From positions 496,001-560,000 of the forward strand of contig NZ_JACCCV010000002.1 of assembly GCF_013410115.1 (NCBI RefSeq): a DNA stretch of 64,000 nucleotides, written 5' to 3'. Source of the DNA: Tunturiibacter gelidiferens (GTDB taxonomy: Bacteria; Acidobacteriota; Terriglobia; Terriglobales; Acidobacteriaceae). Position numbers and translations under genes: made by a program. The notes beneath the pieces are model-generated. The model was given only the letters and a program-made list of their open reading frames with translations. It ran no database searches and had not been told where the DNA came from. Of the stretch, positions 35,155-43,243 are shown in pieces. The first letter of the stretch is position 1; the number at the start of each line of letters is the position of its first letter.

Positions 35155-36762
35155 CTAAACAGCATCCGCGACAGCTTGTCGCTTCCACACCAGATACACC
35201 GGTATGCCCAACAGAACAATTATCAGGCCCGGCCACGTGTACTGAGGTTTGTAACGCAATAGTACTGCACAAATCCACAGCGCCATCACGATATAAAGCC
35301 CCGGCAGCAGAGGATACCCGAACGCCCGATAAGGCCGCGCCGCCGTCGGCCGAGTCCGCCGAAGCACAAACAGCCCCGCAATCGTCAGAATATAAAAGAC
35401 CAGCACGGCAAAGATCACATAATCCAGAAGCTGCCCATAACTCCCCGAGAGGCACAACAGGCAGGTCCACGCCCACTGCACCCACAGCGAGTTCACCGGC
35501 GTCTTCGACCTCTCACTCAGCCTCCCCACAGACTTAAAAAACAGCCCATCCCGGCTCATCGCGTAGTACACCCGCGCACCCGCCAGGAGCATTCCGTTTA
35601 CACATCCAAAGGTCGAGATCAGAATCGCCGCAGCCATCAGCCTCGCGCCGTAGCCAGCAAGGGCTTGCTCCATCACCGCCGTCGCAACCCTGTCCTCAGA
35701 AGCAAACTGAATCCCTCGGCCCACAATCGTCGTCGCCGCTGCATCGCCCGCCAGCGGCAGCACACTCAGATAAACGAAGTTGCACAGCACATACAGCAGC
35801 AGCACCACACCCGTGCCAATCGCCAACGAGAGCGGAAGATTCTTCTTCGGGTTCCTGATCTCGCCCGCCGTAAAGGTAACGTTGTTCCACGCATCCGAGC
35901 TGAACAGCGATCCCACCTGAACCACCGCCACCATTGTCAGCAATCCAACATAGGCGGTCGGGCCACCCACCCCCACCTGCACCGCATGCAACGTGTGCCA
36001 TCCTGCCCCCGTCCAGAAGTGTTGCCAGCCCGCCCCAAAGTTCGCCGCCACCGCAACCGAATTCTTTGCCAGCACACCCACCAGCACCGCCGCCGCCAAC
36101 GCAAGCACCTTCGCAGAGGTGAAGACATTCTGCACTGCCGCCCCCATCTTCACGCCAAAGGTATTGAGCAGCGTCAGCAGCGTGATCACCACAATCGCCG
36201 ACAGGTTCGCCGTATTCAGCCCAATATCCATGTTGCCCAACACCATCGGTCCCACATGCCACGGCGGAACATGCCCAATGTGCCAGATCCAGTTCTGCGC
36301 ACTCACACTCGGAAAGAAAACTCCAAGAAACTTTCCGAACGCAACCCCCACGGCCGCAATCGTCCCTGTTTGAATCACCAGGAAAAGAGTCCACCCATAA
36401 AGAAAACCCCACAGCGGCCCAAGCGCCTCGCGGAGATAAACATACTGTCCACCGGCTTTAGGCATCATCGCCGCGAGCTCCCCGTAGCTCAGCGCGCCGA
36501 TCATGGTCATCGCCGCCGTCACCAGCCAGGCCGCAATCAGCAACGCCGGCGAACCCAACCCGCGCGACATATCCGCCGACACAATGAAGATGCCCGACCC
36601 GATCATCGAACCCATCACAATCGCGGTCGCCGAAAACAGCCCCATCCCCTGTACAAACTGAGGAGCCGACGACACCGGTGCAGCATCGTCCACAATGCCT
36701 ATTTGTTTGTCATCCCGAAGCGAAGCAGGGGGATCTGCTGTTATTTTTTTCACAAGATTCAC
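35155..36762 (-). CDS. APC-family amino acid permease (LAT-like)
   Basis: A 535-residue permease with twelve predicted helices. TM1 carries VMGSMIGSGIFIVSADMSR, then GALSYGELAAMMPKAGGQYVYL and FSSDAWNNVTFTAGEIRNPKKN at TM6, and GARVYYAMSRDGLFF after TM8. The layout resembles serine/threonine exchangers and LAT-type carriers. The GTG start at 36762 lies 11 bases after thiE, but the first 20 codons overlap a dispersed repeat (36707-36742). A GTG at 36693 would avoid the repeat, though it has no better ribosome binding site. It may be co-transcribed with thiE and the permease at 33521. Confidence 0.88.
   Translation of the reverse strand: MNLVKKITADPPASLRDDKQIGIVDDAAPVSSAPQFVQGMGLFSATAIVMGSMIGSGIFIVSADMSRGLGSPALLIAAWLVTAAMTMIGALSYGELAAMMPKAGGQYVYLREALGPLWGFLYGWTLFLVIQTGTIAAVGVAFGKFLGVFFPSVSAQNWIWHIGHVPPWHVGPMVLGNMDIGLNTANLSAIVVITLLTLLNTFGVKMGAAVQNVFTSAKVLALAAAVLVGVLAKNSVAVAANFGAGWQHFWTGAGWHTLHAVQVGVGGPTAYVGLLTMVAVVQVGSLFSSDAWNNVTFTAGEIRNPKKNLPLSLAIGTGVVLLLYVLCNFVYLSVLPLAGDAAATTIVGRGIQFASEDRVATAVMEQALAGYGARLMAAAILISTFGCVNGMLLAGARVYYAMSRDGLFFKSVGRLSERSKTPVNSLWVQWAWTCLLCLSGSYGQLLDYVIFAVLVFYILTIAGLFVLRRTRPTAARPYRAFGYPLLPGLYIVMALWICAVLLRYKPQYTWPGLIIVLLGIPVYLVWKRQAVADAV
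36707..36742. repeat. Dispersed GTCATCCC-type repeat inside permease 5' end
   Basis: TTTGTCATCCCGAAGCGAAG followed by a GGGGGATCTGCTG-like end. A related sequence occurs at 48666-48704, and a more distant one at 59117-59160. It overlaps codons about 8-20 of the permease frame starting at 36762. Confidence 0.6.
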
Positions 36763-36773
36763 GTTCGTCTGTT

Positions 36774-37406
36774 CTACCGCAAAACATCGAGAAAGTCTCT
36801 CGCCACTTTCTCAACCGACTCCCCCTCAGCGATCAATGCGCTGATCACCGCAACCGAATCCGCCCCGGCATCGATCACACTTCGCGCATTCGCCCGCGTA
36901 ACTCCACCGATCGCCACAATCGGCTTCTTCGTCAGTCTCTGCGCCAGCCTCACACCCGCCAAACCAATAATCGGTTCCGCATCCAGCTTCGTCCCCGTAG
37001 CAAACACCGGCCCCACGGCAACATAATCCGCAGAACTCAACTCCGCCTGTCGAGCCTGCTCCTCGGTATGCGTCGAAACCCCCACCCAACGCTGTGCCCC
37101 CACAACCCGGCGTGCTTCATCAGGCGACAGATCCTCCTGCCCTACATGAACTCCATCCCACCCGGCAAGCAACGCGAGATCTGCCCGGTCATTCAAAATC
37201 AATCGACACTCACTTCCAGCCATCGCATCACGAATTAACGCTGCAACCCTCAGAACCTCCCGAGGACCTGTCGTCTTACTGCGATACTGGAGCAGCCCAA
37301 CCCCAGCTGCTCTTAGTTCCTTCGCGAATCGCTCAACCGTAAAGCCGCGACTCACCAGAAACCCGTCATCCACAATCGGATACAAGCGAGGCAGAGAGGT
37401 CTCCAC
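36774..37406 (-). CDS. thiE: Thiamine-phosphate synthase ThiE
   Basis: A 210-residue TIM-barrel enzyme that joins HMP-pyrophosphate and HET-phosphate to give thiamine phosphate. Visible motifs are LLQYRSKT (pyrophosphate and substrate binding), LILNDRADLALLAGWDGVHVGQEDL (Mg-binding Asp residues), VGVSTHT, DYVAVGPVFATGTK and VAIGGVTRANA. The length is standard. The start is a GTG immediately after the accC TAG stop (no spacer), with AGAAGGA inside the end of accC, so translation is probably coupled. Finding thiE alone in an accBC operon, without thiamine neighbours, is noteworthy. No thiamine riboswitch was recognised. Confidence 0.95.
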   Translation of the reverse strand: METSLPRLYPIVDDGFLVSRGFTVERFAKELRAAGVGLLQYRSKTTGPREVLRVAALIRDAMAGSECRLILNDRADLALLAGWDGVHVGQEDLSPDEARRVVGAQRWVGVSTHTEEQARQAELSSADYVAVGPVFATGTKLDAEPIIGLAGVRLAQRLTKKPIVAIGGVTRANARSVIDAGADSVAVISALIAEGESVEKVARDFLDVLR

Positions 37407-38762
37407 CTAGCTGTCCTTCTGCCGCTCGAAGAATCGCTCCATAAACTTCGTATCGAACTGCCCCGACCGAAATTCTTTATCCGCAAAGATCTTCTCATGC
37501 AGCGGAATCGTCGTATGGATTCCCTGCACCACAAACTGGCTCAGAGCCCGCTGCATCTTGTTCATCGCATCTTCGCGATCCGATCCATGGCAGATCAGCT
37601 TTGCGATCAACGAATCGTAGTAAGGCGGCACAAATCCCTCAGCATATTGGGCAGTATCCACCCGCACCCCATTGCCGCCCGGCAGATTGAAAGCCGTAAT
37701 CTTTCCGGCGCTGGGCGTGAACTTCTCCGGATGTTCTGCATTGATCCGGCACTCGATCGCATGTCCACGAATCTCCACCGGGCGCGTAATAATCGAGGTC
37801 AGCTTCTCCCCCGCGGCAATCCGTAATTGAGCCTTTACCAGGTCAATTCCTGTAACCATCTCGGTGACACAATGCTCCACCTGGATCCGGGTGTTCATCT
37901 CGATGAAGTAGATCTTGCCATCCTCATCCATCAAAAATTCGATGGTCCCGGCGTTCCAATAACCGATATTCTCCAGCGCTCGCTTGATCGTCTTACCTAG
38001 TTCCTCCCGCAACTTCGGCGTGATCATCAGACTAGGAGCCTCTTCGATCAGCTTCTGATGCCGACGCTGAATCGAACACTCCCGCTCGCCCAGGCTCATT
38101 ACATTTCCATGCTCATCCGCCAGCACCTGGAACTCGATATGCCGAGGTCGTTCAATGAACTTCTCCATGTACATATCGCCGTTGCCGAATGCATTCGCTG
38201 CTTCCGTAGAAGCCTGCTGATACATCCCCGGTAGCTCTTCTTTGTTGCGACAGATGCGCATTCCGCGACCGCCGCCGCCTGCGACAGCCTTCAGAATCAC
38301 CGGATATCCCACATCCTTCGCCCACTCCAGCGCTTCGTTTTCGTCGGCAATCACGCCGTCCGACCCCGGCAGAATCGGCACCTTCGCCTTCTTCATCGTC
38401 TGTCGCGCCGTGGACTTCTCGCCCATCATCCGCGTCACCTCTGGCGGAGGCCCAATGAACTTGATATTCGAAGCCCGGCACACCTCTGCGAAGTTCGCAT
38501 TCTCGCTCAACAATCCATACCCGGGATGAATCGCGTCAACGTCCGCAATCTCAGCCGCCGAGATCACGGCAGGCACATTCAGATAGCTGTCCGCCGAACG
38601 TGGAGGTCCAATGCAGATCGCCTCATCGGCAAACCGCACATGAAGCGAATTCCGATCAGCCTCGCTATATACCGCGACCGTGCGGATACCCATCTCTTTG
38701 CAAGCGCTGATCACGCGCAGTGCAATCTCCCCACGATTGGCAATCAATACCTTACGAAACAT
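37407..38762 (-). CDS. accC: Acetyl-CoA carboxylase biotin carboxylase subunit AccC
   Basis: A 451-residue ATP-grasp carboxylase. The N-terminal biotin carboxylase fold begins [17 protein letters not shown]. The ATP loop GGGGRGMR is at about 165-172, and [11 protein letters not shown] and [13 protein letters not shown] follow. The catalytic region [12 protein letters not shown] (about 290-301) and [11 protein letters not shown] complete the set. It carboxylates the biotin on AccB using bicarbonate and ATP, the first half-reaction of fatty acid synthesis. It lies 60 bases after accB and touches thiE. The carboxyltransferase genes accA and accD are not in the window. Full length, no anomalies. 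Confidence 0.97.
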   Translation of the reverse strand: MFRKVLIANRGEIALRVISACKEMGIRTVAVYSEADRNSLHVRFADEAICIGPPRSADSYLNVPAVISAAEIADVDAIHPGYGLLSENANFAEVCRASNIKFIGPPPEVTRMMGEKSTARQTMKKAKVPILPGSDGVIADENEALEWAKDVGYPVILKAVAGGGGRGMRICRNKEELPGMYQQASTEAANAFGNGDMYMEKFIERPRHIEFQVLADEHGNVMSLGERECSIQRRHQKLIEEAPSLMITPKLREELGKTIKRALENIGYWNAGTIEFLMDEDGKIYFIEMNTRIQVEHCVTEMVTGIDLVKAQLRIAAGEKLTSIITRPVEIRGHAIECRINAEHPEKFTPSAGKITAFNLPGGNGVRVDTAQYAEGFVPPYYDSLIAKLICHGSDREDAMNKMQRALSQFVVQGIHTTIPLHEKIFADKEFRSGQFDTKFMERFFERQKDS

Positions 38763-38822
38763 AAATACAGGAGCCTTCCATCGATCTTTTACGAATCTTT
38801 GCTGACGGATCGCTACCGTCTC

Positions 38823-39329
38823 TTATCGCGACTTGATGGCAAACAGTGCCTGTCCATACTCCACCGGCTGGCCGCTCGCCGCGATCCGCTTCACCACTTC
38901 GCCGGCCACATCGGACTCAATCTCGTTCATCAGCTTCATGGCCTCAACGATGCAGAGCACCTGCCCCACTTCCACCTGATCGCCTACCTTCACAAACGCA
39001 GGCGCGCCCGGTGACGGCGACTCATAGAAGGTCCCCACAATAGGCGACTTCACCTCATGCAGCTTTTCCTCAACCTCAGCAGCCGGAGCAGCTGCAATCG
39101 CCCCACCCACAGGAGCAGCAGCAGACACCGGCGCAGCAGCAGGAGCTGACGCCATCAATCGACTCAACTGCGCCATATCAAACCCACCGGCAGGCGCGGC
39201 AGCAGGCTCACCCGCAAACTTGATCCGCACCTTCAGGTCGTCCTGCTCCATATCGAACTCGGCGATCTCATTCGCCTTCAAAAACTCGACCAGTTCGCGC
39301 AGCTCATTCAACTTATTTCCGTCCATCAT
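38823..39329 (-). CDS. accB: Biotin carboxyl carrier protein AccB
   Basis: A 168-residue carrier. An N-terminal dimerisation helix region (KLNELRELVEFLKANEIAEF) is followed by an Ala/Pro-rich flexible linker (about 55-90). The biotinyl domain has the attachment motif CIVEAMKLMNEIE, whose Lys lies at about position 133. It delivers carboxybiotin between AccC and the carboxyltransferase. Two adjacent ATGs open the gene. It is 36 bases downstream of the M24 peptidase gene and 60 upstream of accC, the usual pepP-accB-accC order seen in many bacteria (often with efp, absent here). Confidence 0.96.
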   Translation of the reverse strand: MMDGNKLNELRELVEFLKANEIAEFDMEQDDLKVRIKFAGEPAAAPAGGFDMAQLSRLMASAPAAAPVSAAAPVGGAIAAAPAAEVEEKLHEVKSPIVGTFYESPSPGAPAFVKVGDQVEVGQVLCIVEAMKLMNEIESDVAGEVVKRIAASGQPVEYGQALFAIKSR

Positions 39330-39365
39330 GTCTCTTCCCGTGCCTCTTCCGGCACCATGTCTTTT

Positions 39366-40451
39366 TTAGAGCTCTATCCAGGCCTTCACACTGGGCGTCA
39401 AAACTTCACCGCCATTAGCCGTCACCAAAACCATATCTTCAATGCGCAAACCGAACTGTCCCGGCATATACACACCAGGTTCGATTGTAATCACCATTCC
39501 CTGCTTTAACACCTGCGTCTGCTTCGCTGCAAGTCTCGGTCCTTCATGAATCTCCAACCCAACACCGTGCCCGGTAGAGTGACTGAAGTATTTATCCAGC
39601 TTCACCCTCCGCAAAACGCTCCTGGCCGCCTCGTCCACCTCTCCGGCAGTCACGCCCGGCGCCACAGCGGCGACCGCAGCCTCCTGCGCTTCCAGCACAG
39701 AATCATACACGTCCCGCTCATTACGCAACGCCTTGCCCATGTGCACGGTACGGGTCATATCGCTGCAATATCCGTCGAGAATAACACCGAAGTCCAACGT
39801 CACGAACCCCTGCTTCGGCAGCTTTGCCCTCGTCGCTCGCCCATGCGGCAGCGCCGATCGCTCTCCACTCGCAACGATCGTATCGAACGACATCCCCTCC
39901 GCACCCGCTAGCCTCGCTGCGTACTCCAGCGTCGCCGCCACCTCCACCTCAGTCAGCCCCGCCTCAAGATACGTCAGCATGCCATCAAATAGATCGCACC
40001 CCACCAGCGCAGCGGCCCGTATCAGCTCTATCTCGTCGGCATCTTTCACCTCTCGCATCCTGGCCACCACCGGCCCCACCGCCACAAACATCCCCCGTCG
40101 CACCTTCGCCGAAAGCGCCTTCCGCATCGTCTCCAAAGCGGTCACCGTCGTATGCGCCGCGTCGAACCCACAGCGCCTCACCCCAGTTGCTTCAAGCCAT
40201 TCACAAGCCGCCACCACAGCCGGCTTCTTCGCAATCACGACCTTAGTCCCAGCCGCCTCCGCCCGCGCCTGCACCGTGTACCGTCCATCGGTAAACAGCG
40301 TTGCGCGTGCGCCCACCAACGCCAGCACCGCGCTCGAGCCGGTAAACCCACACAAGTAACGAACGTCCGGGAGATGTGTGACCAGTATCCCATCAACTCC
40401 AGCTACCTTCGCCGCGGCGCCGGCTCTTTTCTTTCTCAAACTAAAATTCAT
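39366..40451 (-). CDS. M24 family Xaa-Pro aminopeptidase
   Basis: A 361-residue pita-bread-fold metallopeptidase. An N-terminal creatinase-type domain (about 1-135; LPDVRYLCGFTGSSA) precedes the catalytic domain. The metal ligands are visible: Asp in LDFGVILDGYCSDMTRT (two Asp), His in HSTGHGVGLEIHEGP, and Glu in MVITIEPGVY and GLRIEDMV. It removes N-terminal residues preceding proline in cytoplasmic peptides and needs two Mn or Co ions. It is the first gene of the minus-strand run pepP-accB-accC-thiE-APC-APC. A substrate preference between PepP and PepQ cannot be fixed from sequence. Confidence 0.93.
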   Translation of the reverse strand: MNFSLRKKRAGAAAKVAGVDGILVTHLPDVRYLCGFTGSSAVLALVGARATLFTDGRYTVQARAEAAGTKVVIAKKPAVVAACEWLEATGVRRCGFDAAHTTVTALETMRKALSAKVRRGMFVAVGPVVARMREVKDADEIELIRAAALVGCDLFDGMLTYLEAGLTEVEVAATLEYAARLAGAEGMSFDTIVASGERSALPHGRATRAKLPKQGFVTLDFGVILDGYCSDMTRTVHMGKALRNERDVYDSVLEAQEAAVAAVAPGVTAGEVDEAARSVLRRVKLDKYFSHSTGHGVGLEIHEGPRLAAKQTQVLKQGMVITIEPGVYMPGQFGLRIEDMVLVTANGGEVLTPSVKAWIEL

Positions 40452-40525
40452 TACCTCTGATTCTACCCAACTCCCAGATCGAACACCGCCTTTCGTCTAT
40501 CCCCTTCCACCCGGTATCATGAAGT

Positions 40526-41401
40526 ATGCCCGGCTCTCAATCCGCTCAGCCGTCGCGCTTTACTCGACGCAACTTCCTCATAGGCTCAGGGACCGCCGCC
40601 GCAGCTCTGGCTCTCTACTCCGGAGAGATCGCTCGCCACGAAGTCGACATCGTCCAACGTCCCATCGCCATCGCGAATCTCCCCTCCGCCTTCCATGGCT
40701 ACCGCATCGTTCAACTCAGCGACATCCACCTCGACGAGTACACCGAGCCCTTCTTCCTCGAGCGCGTCATCCGCAAAGTCAACACGTTGGCCGCAGACCT
40801 CGTCCTCCTCACCGGCGACTTCATCACCCACGGCTCCATCACCTTCATAGCCGGCAAACACGCAGCCCACCGCTGCGCCGAGATCGTTGCCACCCTCACC
40901 GCCCCCCTGCGCTACGCGATCCTCGGCAATCACGACGTAGCCGTCGACGCCCCGATGGTCATCCAGGCTCTCTCCAGCCGCGGCACGCCAGTTCTCGTTA
41001 ACCAGTATCTTCCCATCGAACGCAACGGCGCTCGTCTCTGGCTCTGCGGCGTCGACGACCCCGGCACCAGCGCTCCCAACCTCGATCTCGCCATCCCCAC
41101 AAAGCCCGACGGCCCAGTCATTCTCATGGCGCACGAACCCGACTACGCCGACACAGTCATCGCCCATCCCCGCGGCCCGCTCGTCGATCTCATGCTCTCC
41201 GGCCACGCCCACGGCGGCCAGGTCCGTCTGCCCTTCCTCGGCCCGCTCATCCTGCCTCCGCTAGGCGAAAAATATCCGGAAGGCCACTATCGCTTCAATC
41301 AGATGCAGCTTTACGTTAATCGCGGTATCGGCACCGTGGGGCTGCCCTTCCGACTCAACTGTCCTCCGGAGATCACGGTCATTACACTTCAACCGGCCTA
41401 A
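40526..41401 (+). CDS. Tat-exported calcineurin-like metallophosphoesterase
   Basis: A 291-residue enzyme with a twin-arginine signal (FTRRNFLIGSGTAAAALAL, about 12-30). The complete metallophosphoesterase motif set is present: SDIHLDE, GDFITHG, GNHD and GHAHGG. This matches the YkuE/YaeI group, which hydrolyses lipid A precursors or related phosphodiesters at the outer face of the inner membrane; the substrate here is inferred only from the family. It is divergent from the M24 peptidase with a 74-base gap. Tat export implies cofactor insertion before transport. Standalone gene. Confidence 0.92.
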   Translation: MPGSQSAQPSRFTRRNFLIGSGTAAAALALYSGEIARHEVDIVQRPIAIANLPSAFHGYRIVQLSDIHLDEYTEPFFLERVIRKVNTLAADLVLLTGDFITHGSITFIAGKHAAHRCAEIVATLTAPLRYAILGNHDVAVDAPMVIQALSSRGTPVLVNQYLPIERNGARLWLCGVDDPGTSAPNLDLAIPTKPDGPVILMAHEPDYADTVIAHPRGPLVDLMLSGHAHGGQVRLPFLGPLILPPLGEKYPEGHYRFNQMQLYVNRGIGTVGLPFRLNCPPEITVITLQPA

Positions 41402-41462
41402 GCAGCACGCACCATACGGCACAGAGGTTCGAACCTCCATCGCAGATAATCGAACCCCTCAG

Positions 41463-41666
41463 TCAGGTCCCGAAGGCAGTAAAAAAGATCATCACGATTC
41501 CCAGTCCCAGCAGCGCCAGCGCCCCCACAAGCCGCCCCACCACTCCATACCAGGGCTTGCCCGCAGCCGACCAGCAAAGCTGAATCGCAAACCAGAACGC
41601 CGCGACTGCAACTGCCCCGAACAGGACAACGTATCCATCGATGTGCAACGCCAGCAGTTTAATCAA
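41463..41666 (-). CDS. Small two-helix membrane protein
   Basis: A 67-residue protein with two hydrophobic segments (about 12-33 and 44-64) separated by a short polar loop (SAAGKPWYG). It lies five bases downstream of the HTH gene on the same strand, so the two may be co-translated. No family is recognised. The length, composition and tight spacing favour a real gene. Confidence 0.5.
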   Translation of the reverse strand: MIKLLALHIDGYVVLFGAVAVAAFWFAIQLCWSAAGKPWYGVVGRLVGALALLGLGIVMIFFTAFGT

Positions 41667-41671
41667 TCCGT

Positions 41672-41926
41672 CTACCGCGCCCTCGCAACTGGCTTCTTTT
41701 GCTTTGGCATCACAGCAATCGGCGCAGGTGGCTTCACGCCCGACTTCTCATCCATCCAGGCATCCAGCAGCGTCTTCTTGAACCGCCACCGATTCCCCAG
41801 CTTGAACGCAGGAATAAACCCCTCCGACGCGTATCTGTACAACGTGTCCCCGCTGATGCCCAGATACTCCGACGCCTGCCGGATGTCCATCACCTCACGC
41901 ACCGTTGCCTGTACCGACACAGCCAT
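41672..41926 (-). CDS. Small helix-turn-helix (HTH_17/excisionase-like) protein
   Basis: An 84-residue DNA-binding protein. The MerR/Xis-like winged motif MDIRQASEYLGISGDTLYRY continues as GFIPAFKLGNRWRFKKTLLDAWM (about residues 13-61). A basic, Pro-rich tail ends in KQKKPVARAR. The ATG at 41926 has GGAG seven bases upstream; the frame extends 19 codons further without support. Such proteins are excisionases in mobile elements but are also common free-standing chromosomal regulators. No integrase or attachment site is nearby, so a chromosomal regulator is more likely. Confidence 0.8.
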   Translation of the reverse strand: MAVSVQATVREVMDIRQASEYLGISGDTLYRYASEGFIPAFKLGNRWRFKKTLLDAWMDEKSGVKPPAPIAVMPKQKKPVARAR

Positions 41927-42039
41927 CACAAGTCTCCGTTCGACGAAAGCAGTGCAAAGTGGATGCCGGATGCAGAGCAACACCCAGCACCCTCTTTGTA
42001 CCCCCTTTTGTCTACCGGCACAACAAAAATCTCCCTTTG

Positions 42040-43080
42040 TTAACTGGAAGCTAACGGCTGTAACCCCTTCATCACCGCCAGTAAGTCCTCCCCCACCGTT
42101 CTCGTCTTGGCAATCGCGTCCGCCAACGGGATATCCGTGATCTCGGTCCCCTTCAGCACCACCAGACGGCCGAATTTCCCCGCATGCACCAGGTCGATCG
42201 CCGCCACGCCATACCGCGTAGCCAGCATCCGGTCATAGGCCGAAGGAGTCCCTCCCCGCTGCGTATGCCCCAGGTTCACGCTGCGCGTCTCGTAGCCGGT
42301 GCGCTTCTCAATCTCCTCCGCCAGCGCCTGCCCAATCCCGCTCAGCCGCGCATGGCCGAAAGAGTCGACAGAAGTTCCGTGAGTCGCCTGCCCAGTCTCT
42401 GGAAACTGTGCGCCCTCGGCCGCGACCACAATCGAAAACTTCTTCCCATGCTCGCGCCGATACTTCACCAAACGGCACACCTCTTCGATATCGATCGGCA
42501 CCTCCGGCACGAGAATCACATCCGCGCCGCCTGCGATGCCCGCCGTAATCGCGATCCATCCAGCATCGCGCCCCATCACCTCACACACCATCACGCGGTT
42601 ATGCGCCTCTGCGGTCGAGTGCAGCCGGTCCACCGCCTCGGTGGCAATCCCCACAGCCGTATCAAACCCGAAGCAGGCGTCAGTCCCATTCAAATCGTTG
42701 TCGATCGTCTTCGGCACGCCCACGCACTTCACGCCCTTTTCGCTCAACGCCAAACTGATCGACTGGGTATCATCTCCACCCAGCGCAATCAGAGCATCCA
42801 GCTTGTGTCTCCCCAGCACCTCAAGACACTTCTCAAACCCACCAGGAATCTTCTTCACGTTCGTTCTCGAAGACCGCAGAATCGTCCCACCCCGATGCAG
42901 AATCCCAGAGGTCGTCGCGAGCGTAAGCGGCATCGTTACGTCATCTAACACGCCCCGCCACCCCTCCATGAAGCCGACAAACTCATCCCCATGGTGCAAA
43001 ATCCCCTTACGTACCGCCGCCCGGATCACAGCGTTCAGCCCAGGACAATCTCCGCCTCCAGTCAACATCCCAACCCGCAT
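42040..43080 (-). CDS. pfkA: 6-phosphofructokinase with PPi-type active-site residues
   Basis: A 346-residue family A phosphofructokinase. The nucleotide loop is MLTGGGDCPGLNAV. The phosphoryl-donor region reads GGDDT, so Asp is present at positions 103 and 104, and the next motif is PKTIDND with Lys at 124. ATP-dependent enzymes have Gly at both 104 and 124 (E. coli numbering, which coincides here). Asp104 with Lys124 is the established marker of pyrophosphate-dependent enzymes. MGRDAGWIA and the GHTQRGG substrate motif are intact. It would interconvert fructose 6-phosphate and fructose 1,6-bisphosphate, probably reversibly. AAAGGAG precedes the ATG. Standalone. Confidence 0.93.
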   Translation of the reverse strand: MRVGMLTGGGDCPGLNAVIRAAVRKGILHHGDEFVGFMEGWRGVLDDVTMPLTLATTSGILHRGGTILRSSRTNVKKIPGGFEKCLEVLGRHKLDALIALGGDDTQSISLALSEKGVKCVGVPKTIDNDLNGTDACFGFDTAVGIATEAVDRLHSTAEAHNRVMVCEVMGRDAGWIAITAGIAGGADVILVPEVPIDIEEVCRLVKYRREHGKKFSIVVAAEGAQFPETGQATHGTSVDSFGHARLSGIGQALAEEIEKRTGYETRSVNLGHTQRGGTPSAYDRMLATRYGVAAIDLVHAGKFGRLVVLKGTEITDIPLADAIAKTRTVGEDLLAVMKGLQPLASS

Positions 43081-43243
43081 CGCAATCTCCTTTAAACGTC
43101 AGCGAAATCATACCTCAGTTAGCCGCACCCCTTGGCCAGACCATCGGTGTCATCGACCGGCCGCAAGCCTCAATCTGCCAATTTCCACACTTCATGCCCG
43201 GCAGGATCACCACTCGGGGTCAATCGGCATCAAAACGACTGCC

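Noticed and set aside
35665..37026. Plus-strand 453-codon frame rich in His, Arg and Gln opposite the APC permease and thiE
   Set aside because: Composition is that of a reversed membrane-protein gene, and it spans two convincing minus-strand genes.
41672..41926. Possible phage excisionase marking a mobile element
   Set aside because: There is no integrase, attachment repeat or phage gene nearby; a free-standing regulator explains it better.
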